DNA from: Roseateles noduli
GTDB lineage: Bacteria; Pseudomonadota; Gammaproteobacteria; Burkholderiales; Burkholderiaceae_C
Direction of reading: 5' to 3'
DNA: 64,000 nucleotides
Assembly: GCA_002205125.1 (NCBI GenBank)
Contig: NIOE01000007.1
Span: forward strand, 62,001 to 126,000
The position numbers and the translations under genes were made by a program. Positions 33,884 to 41,143 of this stretch are shown here, piece after piece. The notes beneath the pieces are model-generated. The model was not told the origin of the DNA. It saw only the letters and a program-made list of their open reading frames with translations, and did no database searches. Numbering within the stretch: position 1 is the first letter of the stretch; each line of letters begins with the position of its first letter.

Positions 33884-36016
33884 ATGCACGACAACACCCA
33901 GGTCCTGACGCCGCCTCCGGCGCCCGGCAAACCGAACGGCGCGGGCGGATCGGGCGCCGACGGCTTCGTCCCGCCGCGCGGCTCGCGCGCGTCGCTGGGC
34001 CGCTGGCTCACCGCGATGGTGCTGTCGGCGGTGGCGGCGGCGCTGCTGATCTCCGCGCTGCTGATCGAGAACTTCGCCCGGGCCCACGCCGAGCGCCGCG
34101 CGGTCGAATCGCTGCGGCAGGTCGCGGTCGACTTCCGCGACGCGCTGGACCGCGGCATGGCGCAGCAGTTCAAGGAAGTGCGGGTGCTGGCGCAGCTGGA
34201 GCCCTTCCGCCGCTTCGACGATCCCGAGGCGATGCGCCGCGGGCTGGACCAGGTGCAGGTCGGGTTCGACCACTTCGCCTGGCTGGGCGTGACCGACGGC
34301 CAGGGCAAGGTGCTGGCGGCGGCCGGTGGGCTGCTGGACGGTGTCGACGTCTCCAAGCGCCCATGGTGGCAGGGCGCGAAGGGTGGCCAGCCCTTCGTCG
34401 GCGACGTGCACGCGGCCTTGCTGCTGGAAAAGCTGCTGCCGCGCCAGAACGAGCCCTGGCGGTTCGTCGACTTCGCGATCCCGCTGCTCGACCAGCGCGG
34501 CCAGCTGCAGGGCGTCTTCGGCGTGCACCTGAGCTGGGGCTGGGCGCGCCAGATCAAGAGCGAGCTGATCGACGCGACCTTGTCGTCCCACCAGGCCGAC
34601 GCGCTGGTGCTGGGCAAGGACGGCCTGGTGATCCTGGGTCCCTCGGACCTGGAGGGCAGGAAGATGCCGATCGGCGTCGAGCACGGCCAGGGTCTGTGGC
34701 ATCACGAGGCCGACGGTGTCGACTACTTCGCCATCAGCGTGCCCAGCCAGGGCTACGGGCTGTATCCGGGCCTGGGCTGGACGGTGCTGGTGCGGCAGCC
34801 GGTGGCGGTGGCGCTGTCCGACTACTACGGGCTGCGCCGCCAGATCATGCTCAGCGCGATCCTGCTGCTGGCCGCGGCGGCACCCTTGAGCTGGTGGCTG
34901 GCGCGGCGCATGAGCCGCCCGCTGGATCAGCTGGCCGACGCGATTGCGCAGCGGCGCCACCTGAGCGAGGACGCGCTGCCTGTCGTCGGCGGCTATCGCG
35001 AGGCGGCGCTGCTGTCGCACGCGCTGACCGACCTCGCGCACCGGCAGGCCGAGCAGGACCGCTCGCTGGCGGCGCTGAACGCGTCGCTGGAACTGCGCGT
35101 CGAGGCCCGCACCCTGGAACTGAACGAGGCGGTGCTGCGCCATGAGACCAGCGAGCGCCGGCTGCGCACGATCGCGGACAACCTGCCGGTGCTGATCTCC
35201 TACATCGACTCGGAGGAGCGGCTGCGCTTCCTCAACGCGACCTTCCGGACGTGGATGGGCATGGAGCCGGAGGCCGCGCTGGGCCGGACCCTGCTGGAGG
35301 TCATCGGGCCGGTGCTGCACGCGCAGCGGCAGCCTTTCCTGAAGGGAGCGCTGGCGGGAGTGCGGCAGCGTTTCGAGACGCGTTCGGAGACCAACGGCGT
35401 GGTGCGGGACATGCTGGCCGAGTACGTGCCCGACCTGCGCCCCGACGGCAGCGTCGCGGGTGTCTACACGTTGGCGACCGACATCACGCCGTTCAAGCAG
35501 GTCGAGCGGGAACTGGACCAGCTCAGCCGCGTCGATCCGCTGACCGGCCTGCCGAACCGGCGCCAGTTCGAGTCCCGCCTGTCGGAGGCCATCGCCCGCA
35601 CGCGACGCGTGCAGCGGACGATGGCGCTGATGTTCATGGACCTGGACCACTTCAAGCAGATCAACGACTCGCTGGGTCATGCGGCCGGGGACGTGGTGCT
35701 GCGCGCCTTCGCCGACCGCGTGCGCGGGGCGATCCGGGAGACCGACCAGCTCTGCCGGCTGGCGGGCGACGAGTTCGTGCTGATCCTCGAGAACCTGCAT
35801 GAGCCGCGGGAAGCGACGCTGGTCGCGGAGAAGGTGCTGGAGGTGGTGAAGGCGCCGCTGACGCTGCAAGGGCAGGAACTGCGGCTGTCGACCAGCATCG
35901 GCATCGCCTGCCACGACGGCGGCGCGGAAGACGACGTGGCGCTGCTCGGCCGCGCGGACGACGCGCTCTACGCGGCGAAGGCGGCCGGGCGGGGCTGCTG
36001 GCGTCTGGCGGATTGA
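33884..36016 (+). CDS. Membrane sensor diguanylate cyclase (periplasmic sensor, HAMP-like, PAS, GGDEF)
   Basis: 710 residues. Membrane helix 1 (about 40-62), a periplasmic Cache-like sensor (about 63-320, with WWQGAKGGQPFVGDVH), helix 2 (about 322-345), a HAMP-like linker and coiled coil, a PAS domain (about 425-540, ISYIDSEERLRFLN), then GGDEF (about 545-710). The active motif is AGDEF (first Gly replaced by Ala, tolerated in known cyclases), with RxxD (RETD) five residues earlier and DLDHFKQINDSLGHAAGD. It would turn a periplasmic small-molecule signal into c-di-GMP. The start at 33884 follows a -10 box; longer in-frame starts run into the divergent operon. Confidence 0.9.
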   Translation: MHDNTQVLTPPPAPGKPNGAGGSGADGFVPPRGSRASLGRWLTAMVLSAVAAALLISALLIENFARAHAERRAVESLRQVAVDFRDALDRGMAQQFKEVRVLAQLEPFRRFDDPEAMRRGLDQVQVGFDHFAWLGVTDGQGKVLAAAGGLLDGVDVSKRPWWQGAKGGQPFVGDVHAALLLEKLLPRQNEPWRFVDFAIPLLDQRGQLQGVFGVHLSWGWARQIKSELIDATLSSHQADALVLGKDGLVILGPSDLEGRKMPIGVEHGQGLWHHEADGVDYFAISVPSQGYGLYPGLGWTVLVRQPVAVALSDYYGLRRQIMLSAILLLAAAAPLSWWLARRMSRPLDQLADAIAQRRHLSEDALPVVGGYREAALLSHALTDLAHRQAEQDRSLAALNASLELRVEARTLELNEAVLRHETSERRLRTIADNLPVLISYIDSEERLRFLNATFRTWMGMEPEAALGRTLLEVIGPVLHAQRQPFLKGALAGVRQRFETRSETNGVVRDMLAEYVPDLRPDGSVAGVYTLATDITPFKQVERELDQLSRVDPLTGLPNRRQFESRLSEAIARTRRVQRTMALMFMDLDHFKQINDSLGHAAGDVVLRAFADRVRGAIRETDQLCRLAGDEFVLILENLHEPREATLVAEKVLEVVKAPLTLQGQELRLSTSIGIACHDGGAEDDVALLGRADDALYAAKAAGRGCWRLAD

Positions 36017-36031
36017 GGCAGCGGCATCGGG

Positions 36032-36037
36032 TGTAAT
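36032..36037 (+). promoter_or_regulatory. -10 element TGTAAT of the ModE-like gene, 6 bases from ATG
   Basis: TGTAAT is followed by GCAGCC and ATG 36044. A leaderless transcript is predicted. Confidence 0.45.
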
Positions 36038-36043
36038 GCAGCC

Positions 36044-36427
36044 ATGGTTGCCCGCTCGACTCCCGCTCCTTCCACGACGCCCCAGCCGACGCTCAAGCTC
36101 CGCATGCGCGTCACCGTCGGCGACGTGATCGCCATCGGACCCGGCAAGATCGCATTGCTGGAAGCGCTCGACGAAACCGGCTCCATCACGGCAGCGGCGA
36201 AGTCGCTGGACATGTCCTACCGCCGCGCCTGGCTGCTGATCGACGAAACCAACAAGGCACTGAAGGAACCAGCCGTCGCCACCGCCGCCGGCGGCGCCAA
36301 AGGCGGCGGCAGCGCGCTCACCGACTCCGGACGGGCGCTCATCTCGCTCTATCGGAAGATCGAGGAGACCGCACTCAAGGCCTGCAAGCCCGAGATCAAG
36401 CAGCTGCTGAAGTTGCTCGCCTCCTGA
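36044..36427 (+). CDS. Short ModE-type winged-helix regulator
   Basis: 127 residues. The core (about 17-75) is the ModE/LysR-like winged helix: IAIGPGKIALLEALDETGSITAAAKSLDMSYRRAWLLIDE, very close to the ModE N-domain. A Gly/Ala-rich loop follows and the usual helical segment (LTDSGRALISLYRKIEE). Full ModE has two molybdate-binding TOBE (MOP) domains after this; they are absent here, so this protein cannot sense molybdate by the known route. It is upstream of modABC in the same orientation with a ModE-like palindrome between, so it probably regulates modABC. Confidence 0.88.
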   Translation: MVARSTPAPSTTPQPTLKLRMRVTVGDVIAIGPGKIALLEALDETGSITAAAKSLDMSYRRAWLLIDETNKALKEPAVATAAGGAKGGGSALTDSGRALISLYRKIEETALKACKPEIKQLLKLLAS

Positions 36428-36439
36428 GAGCAGCGCGCA

Positions 36440-36523
36440 CGCCGGCAGCGCCGGTGCCCCTTTCCGCTCAATCTCCTCCTCGCCGCTCGGAATTCGCTCC
36501 AAGGGGCACCGGCGCCGCCGGCG
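36440..36523. repeat. Long imperfect inverted repeat (23-bp arms, one mismatch)
   Basis: Bases 36440-36462 and 36501-36523 are reverse complements with a single mismatch (A/G at arm position 8), separated by 38 bases. The arms are rich in GCCGGC and GGTGCCCC. It lies between the ModE-like gene and modA. There is no T-run; it may still stop read-through from the modE-like gene or fold in the transcript. Confidence 0.75.
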
Positions 36524-36606
36524 TCGACACACCGAGAACCTCGGGCCTGGGCCTTCGCGCGCGGCCGTGCGCCCTGCGAGGCAGCCCGTGTTCGGGCGTC
36601 GTGCGG

Positions 36607-36630
36607 CGCAATATCCTGGGATATATTGCG
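36607..36630. promoter_or_regulatory. ModE-type operator upstream of modA
   Basis: CGCAATAT at 36607-36614 and ATATTGCG at 36623-36630 are perfect 8-base arms around an 8-base spacer. E. coli ModE sites have the form CGnTATAT-N6-8-ATATAnCG, so this is a close variant. It lies 34 bases before the modA ATG, where a bound repressor would block transcription. Confidence 0.7.
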
Positions 36631-36664
36631 AGCCTCCTTTTGTCCAGCCCTTGAGGGACTCGCC

Positions 36665-37435
36665 ATGCGCTCGATTCGCCCCGCCCAGATCGCCCGCCGC
36701 GCCGCCGTGCTGACCCTCGCGCTGATGGCCGCCGGCCTCGCGCACGCCGCCGACGTGACCGTCTCCGCCGCCGCCAGCCTGACCAACGCGTTCAAGGAAC
36801 TGGCCCCCGCCTTCGAAGCCGCCCATCCCGGGACCAAGGTGCAGTTCAACTTCGCCGCGTCGGACGCGCTGCTCGCACAGATCGCCAAGGGCGCCCCCGT
36901 CGACGTGTTCGCGTCGGCCGACCAGGAAACCATGGACAAGGCCCAGCAGCAGAAGCTGCTGGTCGAGGGCTCGCGCCGCAACTTCGTCAGCAACGCGCTG
37001 GTCGTGATCACGCCGGTGGAGAACGGCGTGACGCTGAAGTCGCTGGCCGAGCTGCAGCAGCCCGCCGTCAAGCGCATCGCCATCGGCAAGCCCGAAGGCG
37101 TGCCCGCCGGCCGCTACACGAAGGCCGCGCTGGAGAAGGCCAACCTGTGGACCGCCCTCGAACCCAAGGCCGTCTTCGCCCAGAACGTCCGCCAGGCGCT
37201 GGACTACGTGTCGCGCGGTGAAACCGAGGCCGGCTTCGTCTACGCGACCGACGCCTTCGTGCTGAAGGACAAGGTCCGCATCCTGTTCAGTGTGCCGACC
37301 GAGACGCCGATTTCCTACCCCATCGCCGTCACCAACGGCGGGACGAACGCCGACGGCGGCAAGCAGTTCCTGGACTTCGTCGCCTCGGCCGCCGGCCAGG
37401 CGGTGCTGGCCAAGTACGGCTTCCAGAAGCCCTGA
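36665..37435 (+). CDS. modA: Molybdate ABC transporter, periplasmic binding protein
   Basis: 256 residues with a cleaved signal peptide (ends GLAHAAD). ModA signatures: VSAAASLTNAFKELAPAFEAAHPG, NFAASDALLAQIAKGAPVDVFASAD, IAIGKPEGVPAGRYTKAAL and the end VLAKYGFQKP. Ser residues in AAASLT and AASDA match the oxyanion-binding Ser pair. It binds molybdate or tungstate for import by ModBC. ATG 36665 is chosen because GAGGGA lies 7 bases before it and the upstream in-frame extension lacks a signal sequence. Confidence 0.95.
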   Translation: MRSIRPAQIARRAAVLTLALMAAGLAHAADVTVSAAASLTNAFKELAPAFEAAHPGTKVQFNFAASDALLAQIAKGAPVDVFASADQETMDKAQQQKLLVEGSRRNFVSNALVVITPVENGVTLKSLAELQQPAVKRIAIGKPEGVPAGRYTKAALEKANLWTALEPKAVFAQNVRQALDYVSRGETEAGFVYATDAFVLKDKVRILFSVPTETPISYPIAVTNGGTNADGGKQFLDFVASAAGQAVLAKYGFQKP

Positions 37436-37480
37436 TCAGCCGACCGGCTGACGACCTTGGGCTGAGGAGCGCCGTCCCCC

Positions 37481-38149
37481 GTGGAATCCGCCTGGATCGC
37501 GCTCGCGCTGTCGCTGAAGGTCGCCGGCTGGGCGACCGCGCTCAACCTGGTGCTGGGGATCGCCGCGGGCTTCGCGCTCGCGCGACTGCGCTTCCCGGGC
37601 CGGGAACTGCTCGACGCCATCCTGACGCTGCCGATGGTGCTGCCGCCGACGGTGCTCGGCTACTACCTGCTGGTCGTCATCGGCAAGCGCGGCTGGCTGG
37701 GCGCGTGGCTGTGGGACACCTTCGGCATCAACCTGATCTTCACCTGGCAGGGCGCGGTGATCGCCGCGACCATCGTCGCTTTCCCCCTGGTCATGAAGTC
37801 CGCGCGGGCCGCGTTCGAGGGTGTCGATCCGCAGCTGGAACGCGCCGGCCGGGTGCTCGGCCTGAATGAATGGGCGCTCTTCTTCCGCGTGACGCTGCCG
37901 ATGGCCTGGCGCGGCGTGCTGGCCGGCGTGCTGCTGGCCTTCGCCCGCGCGCTGGGCGAGTTCGGCGCGACGCTGATGGTCGCCGGCAGCATCCCGGGCA
38001 AGACGCAGACGCTGTCGGTCGCCGTCTATGAGGCGGTGCAGGCCGGCCAGGACGACACGGCCAACCTGCTGGTGCTGATCGTGTCGCTGACCTGCATCGT
38101 GGTGCTGCTGGCCGCCGGCCGGCTGGCCGGACCGAGGAGCACGACATGA
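37481..38149 (+). CDS. modB: Molybdate ABC transporter permease
   Basis: 222 residues from a GTG start; TGAGGAG lies about 12 bases upstream. About five membrane helices; the family signature LTLPMVLPPTVLGYYLL is intact and the cytoplasmic EAA loop reads ARAAFEGVDPQLERAGRVLGLNEW, which docks on ModC. The stop overlaps the modC start (ATGA), so production of permease and ATPase is coupled. Confidence 0.95.
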   Translation: MESAWIALALSLKVAGWATALNLVLGIAAGFALARLRFPGRELLDAILTLPMVLPPTVLGYYLLVVIGKRGWLGAWLWDTFGINLIFTWQGAVIAATIVAFPLVMKSARAAFEGVDPQLERAGRVLGLNEWALFFRVTLPMAWRGVLAGVLLAFARALGEFGATLMVAGSIPGKTQTLSVAVYEAVQAGQDDTANLLVLIVSLTCIVVLLAAGRLAGPRSTT

Positions 38150-38829
38150 GCTTCGAAGTCCGCATCCGCAAGCAGGTCGAGGGGGGCGGGCGCAGCTTCG
38201 AGCTCGACGTCGCCTTCAGCACCGAGGCGCGGCGGACAGTGATCTACGGGCCGTCCGGCGCTGGCAAGAGTCTGACGCTGCAAGCGATCGCCGGCCTGCT
38301 GAAACCCGACGAAGGCACGATCTACGTCGACGGCCATCCGGTCTTCGACAGTTCGTCGCGCATCGACGTGCCGGCGCGCGAGCGGCGGCTGGGCTACCTG
38401 TTCCAGGACTACGCGCTGTTCCCGCAGCTGACGGTGCGGCAGAACATCGCCTTCGCGCTGAAGCGCGGCTGGCGTAATCCGTCGCGCCACGAGGGCGGGG
38501 AGGCGGTCGACCGCTGGATCCAGGCTTTCGAGCTGGAGCGCGTCGCGCAGCAGCGGCCGCACCAGCTCTCCGGCGGGCAGCGCCAGCGCACCGCGCTGGC
38601 CCGCGCGCTGGTGAACGAGCCGCGCGCGCTGCTGCTGGACGAGCCGTTCTCCGCGCTGGATCCGGACCTGCGCGGCCGCATGCGGGCGGAGCTCGACACG
38701 CTGCTGGAGCGCATCGGCATGCCCATGCTGATGATCACGCACGATCCCGAGGACGTCGCGCGCTTCGGCGACCACCGCGTGGTGCTCCGCGACGGCAAGG
38801 TGCGCGACGCCGAGCCGGAACGATCCTGA
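38146..38829 (+). CDS. modC: Molybdate ABC transporter ATPase without a TOBE domain
   Basis: 227 residues, against about 350 for classical ModC. Walker A GPSGAGKSLT (Leu-Thr after Ser), Q-loop FQDYALFPQLTV, signature LSGGQRQRTALARALVN, Walker B ALLLDEPFSALDPD and H-loop THDPEDVARF are intact, so ATPase function is expected. The C-terminal molybdate-binding TOBE domain used elsewhere for feedback inhibition is absent; the gene ends cleanly with a stop and does not look frameshifted. Length-reduced ModC proteins occur in other bacteria. Confidence 0.9.
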   Translation: MSFEVRIRKQVEGGGRSFELDVAFSTEARRTVIYGPSGAGKSLTLQAIAGLLKPDEGTIYVDGHPVFDSSSRIDVPARERRLGYLFQDYALFPQLTVRQNIAFALKRGWRNPSRHEGGEAVDRWIQAFELERVAQQRPHQLSGGQRQRTALARALVNEPRALLLDEPFSALDPDLRGRMRAELDTLLERIGMPMLMITHDPEDVARFGDHRVVLRDGKVRDAEPERS

Positions 38830-38865
38830 CATCGCTCGTCGCCCTGGCCCTGAGAATCAGGCGTC

Positions 38866-41001
38866 ATGGAGAGCGACGACATGCGGCAGTCAGCGGTGGA
38901 AGGGGTCAGTCATTGCGACCTCGTCATGAAGGGCGGCGTCACCAGCGGCGTGATCTATCCGCGGCTGGTGGCGGGGCTTTCCGACAAGTACCAGTTCAAG
39001 AACATCGGCGGCACCTCGGCCGGCGCGATTGCTGCCGGGGCCAGCGCCGCGGCGGAGCTTGGTCGCCAGCGCGGCCATGCCGGCGCGTTCGAACGCCTGG
39101 CCCGGCTGCCGGAGGAGCTCGGCGCCGAACTGCCGGGTGCAAGACCTGGCACCGGTCACAGTCGGCTGTTCACGCTCTTCCAGCCGGTCCCGGCGCTGCG
39201 TCGCCACTTCGACGTGCTGACGCGGGCGCTCGGCAAGCCGGCGGGCGCGGCGGCGATCTCCGTCCTCGGCGGGATGGTGGCGATGCACGGCGTCGCCGCC
39301 TTGGCGATTGCTGCGGTCGGTGCGGCGCTGCTGGTGCCGTATCTCCAGCTGCTCGCGTCCGACGGGGGGGCAGGTCCCTCGCAGAAGCTGCTCGCCGTCG
39401 TGGGACTGGCCGTGATCGTCGCGCTTGTGACGGCGGCGATGCTCGGGACGGTGCTGGTGCTCTTCGCCAGGAGTCTGCTCCGCGGGCTCAAGGACAACGG
39501 CTACGGCCTGTGCAGCGGGCAGACGCAGCCGGGGCAGGGCTCGCGTGGCGAGCCCGGTGGATCGGGAGGGTCGGGTGCTGCAGGTGCGGCGGGTGCTGCG
39601 AGTGAGGCGGGCGAGCAGACCGCGCTCACCGACTGGATGCACGGCTATTTCAACGAGCTTGCGGGGAAGCGCGTCGACGGACCGCCGCTGAACTTCGGCG
39701 ACCTGTGGGGCCCGGATCCGTCGACGCGCCGGATCAACCTGGAGGTGATCACCAGCGCGGTCAGTCAGCAGATGGTCTACAGCATCCCGTTCCGGCCCGG
39801 AACGCCGATGTTCTATTACGACCCGGCGGAGTGGTCGCGCCTCTTTCCGCCGGCGGTGATGACGGCACTGGCGGCGCCCTTCAACGGCAACCACGACGGC
39901 CCGGTGATCGAGAGCGCCCAAGGCCGGGAGCTGCGCCCCTTGCCCCGTCACGGCGACCTGCCGGTGGTGGTGGCCATCCGGATGAGCCTGAGCTTCCCGC
40001 TGCTGCTGTCGGCGGTGCCGCTGTACGCGGTGGACTGGTCGCGCACCGCCAACCAGCGCACGCAGGCCGCCGTCCGCGCCGCCGAGACCGCCGAGGAGCG
40101 CCGCCGCCTGCGTTTGCGGGCGACGCGGATCTGGTTCTCGGACGGCGGTATCGGCAGCAACATGCCGCTGCATCTGTTCGACGCGATGCTGCCGCGTCAT
40201 CCCACCTTCGCGGTGAATCTGAAACGACCGCATCCGGACCACGTCATCCGACCGGGGGATCCGGGCAACGACGGCGGACGGATCTTCCTGCCCGAGGACG
40301 ACCGCGGCGGACGGTTGCGCCACTGGCCAGAACCGGATCTGGTCGACGACTGGGAGCAGCAGGCGCCGGGCGCGCGCGAGAAGGCGCCGCTGGCGGGGCT
40401 GGCCGGTTTCCTGTGGAGCATCGTCGGCACGATGCAGAACTGGCGCGATGAGATCCTGTTCCCGACACCGGGGTTCCGCGACCGCATCGTCCAGATCAGC
40501 CAGAAGCCGGACGAGGGCGGGCTCAACCTGGCGATGCCCGCCGGGACGATCGCCGCACTCGCGCAGGCGGGCGGCATGGCAGCGGAGCGTCTCATCGCCC
40601 GCTTCCATCCTTTGGGGGCCGAAGGCGGCGCGGGGTGGGACAGCCACCGTCGCGCCCGGCTGACGACCTTCCTCGGGGTGATGCAGCCGGCGACGGTCGG
40701 ACTGGTGTCGGCGCTGGGGACGCAGGCAAGGACTGGCACTGGCACTGGCACTGGCGCAGGAGCAGGAGCAGGCATCGGCACCGAGACGGAGGGGGAAACG
40801 CCGGCGGACTGGCTAGTGCTGCTCGACACGGACACGCGCTACCAGCGCTCCTCCGCGCTGAGGGCCGAAGCGGCGCGTTTCCTCACCGGCCTGGACGAGC
40901 TCGGCGCCGCAGTGCCGCGCAAGCTGTCGGGGCAGCCGCGCACCCTGGACGTGGGCTCGCTCAAGCCGATTCCGCAGGTGCGGCTGACCCCTCGCATCTG
41001 A
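38866..41001 (+). CDS. Patatin-like phospholipase with membrane-helix insert
   Basis: 711 residues (706 if ATG 38881 is the start). The patatin nucleophile elbow GGTSAGAIAAG is near residue 45 and the oxyanion-hole run VMKGGVTSGVIYP near 20; the catalytic Asp is in WFSDGGIGSNMP near residue 427. Between them lie two or three hydrophobic helices (about 125-205), a Gly/Ala/Ser-rich stretch and a loop region, so the catalytic dyad is split by about 380 residues. A Gly-Thr/Gly-Ala repeat lies near residue 625. It probably hydrolyses membrane phospholipids at the inner membrane. Patatins can be self-acting housekeeping enzymes, toxins or defence effectors; nothing nearby decides which. Confidence 0.85.
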   Translation: MESDDMRQSAVEGVSHCDLVMKGGVTSGVIYPRLVAGLSDKYQFKNIGGTSAGAIAAGASAAAELGRQRGHAGAFERLARLPEELGAELPGARPGTGHSRLFTLFQPVPALRRHFDVLTRALGKPAGAAAISVLGGMVAMHGVAALAIAAVGAALLVPYLQLLASDGGAGPSQKLLAVVGLAVIVALVTAAMLGTVLVLFARSLLRGLKDNGYGLCSGQTQPGQGSRGEPGGSGGSGAAGAAGAASEAGEQTALTDWMHGYFNELAGKRVDGPPLNFGDLWGPDPSTRRINLEVITSAVSQQMVYSIPFRPGTPMFYYDPAEWSRLFPPAVMTALAAPFNGNHDGPVIESAQGRELRPLPRHGDLPVVVAIRMSLSFPLLLSAVPLYAVDWSRTANQRTQAAVRAAETAEERRRLRLRATRIWFSDGGIGSNMPLHLFDAMLPRHPTFAVNLKRPHPDHVIRPGDPGNDGGRIFLPEDDRGGRLRHWPEPDLVDDWEQQAPGAREKAPLAGLAGFLWSIVGTMQNWRDEILFPTPGFRDRIVQISQKPDEGGLNLAMPAGTIAALAQAGGMAAERLIARFHPLGAEGGAGWDSHRRARLTTFLGVMQPATVGLVSALGTQARTGTGTGTGAGAGAGIGTETEGETPADWLVLLDTDTRYQRSSALRAEAARFLTGLDELGAAVPRKLSGQPRTLDVGSLKPIPQVRLTPRI
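40732..40775 (+). repeat. Short in-frame tandem repeat (Gly-Thr then Gly-Ala)
   Basis: About four 6-base units GGCACT followed by repeated CAGGAG units encode alternating Gly-Thr and Gly-Ala near the C-terminus of the patatin-like protein. Six-base units keep the frame, so the length may vary between strains. Confidence 0.75.
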
Positions 41002-41062
41002 AGATCGCCCACGCCTCTGCCAAGCATTCCACAGGGCAGATGCGTCTTAACGGGCGCTTGAT

Positions 41063-41081
41063 ATCGGTGTACGGTACCGAT
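41063..41081. promoter_or_regulatory. Inverted repeat upstream of the chemoreceptor gene
   Basis: ATCGGT and ACCGAT frame a 7-base spacer (19 bases in all), about 63 bases before the ATG at 41144. It may be an operator; I could not fit a convincing sigma-28 promoter around it. Confidence 0.35.
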
Positions 41082-41143
41082 GACAACATCGCGCCGCACC
41101 GCAGGTCCGATCTCCCTTCGGACCGGTGTCGAGGAGAACGAAC

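Noticed and set aside
33611-36826. Minus-strand frame of over 1000 codons opposite the PAS-GGDEF gene
   Set aside because: Composition is Arg/Gln/His-rich with no motifs and it opposes a clear five-domain protein; it is a mirror frame of G/C-rich codons.
41040-41090. Sigma-28 promoter for the chemoreceptor
   Set aside because: CCGAT-like words are present but no matching -35 at a valid distance.
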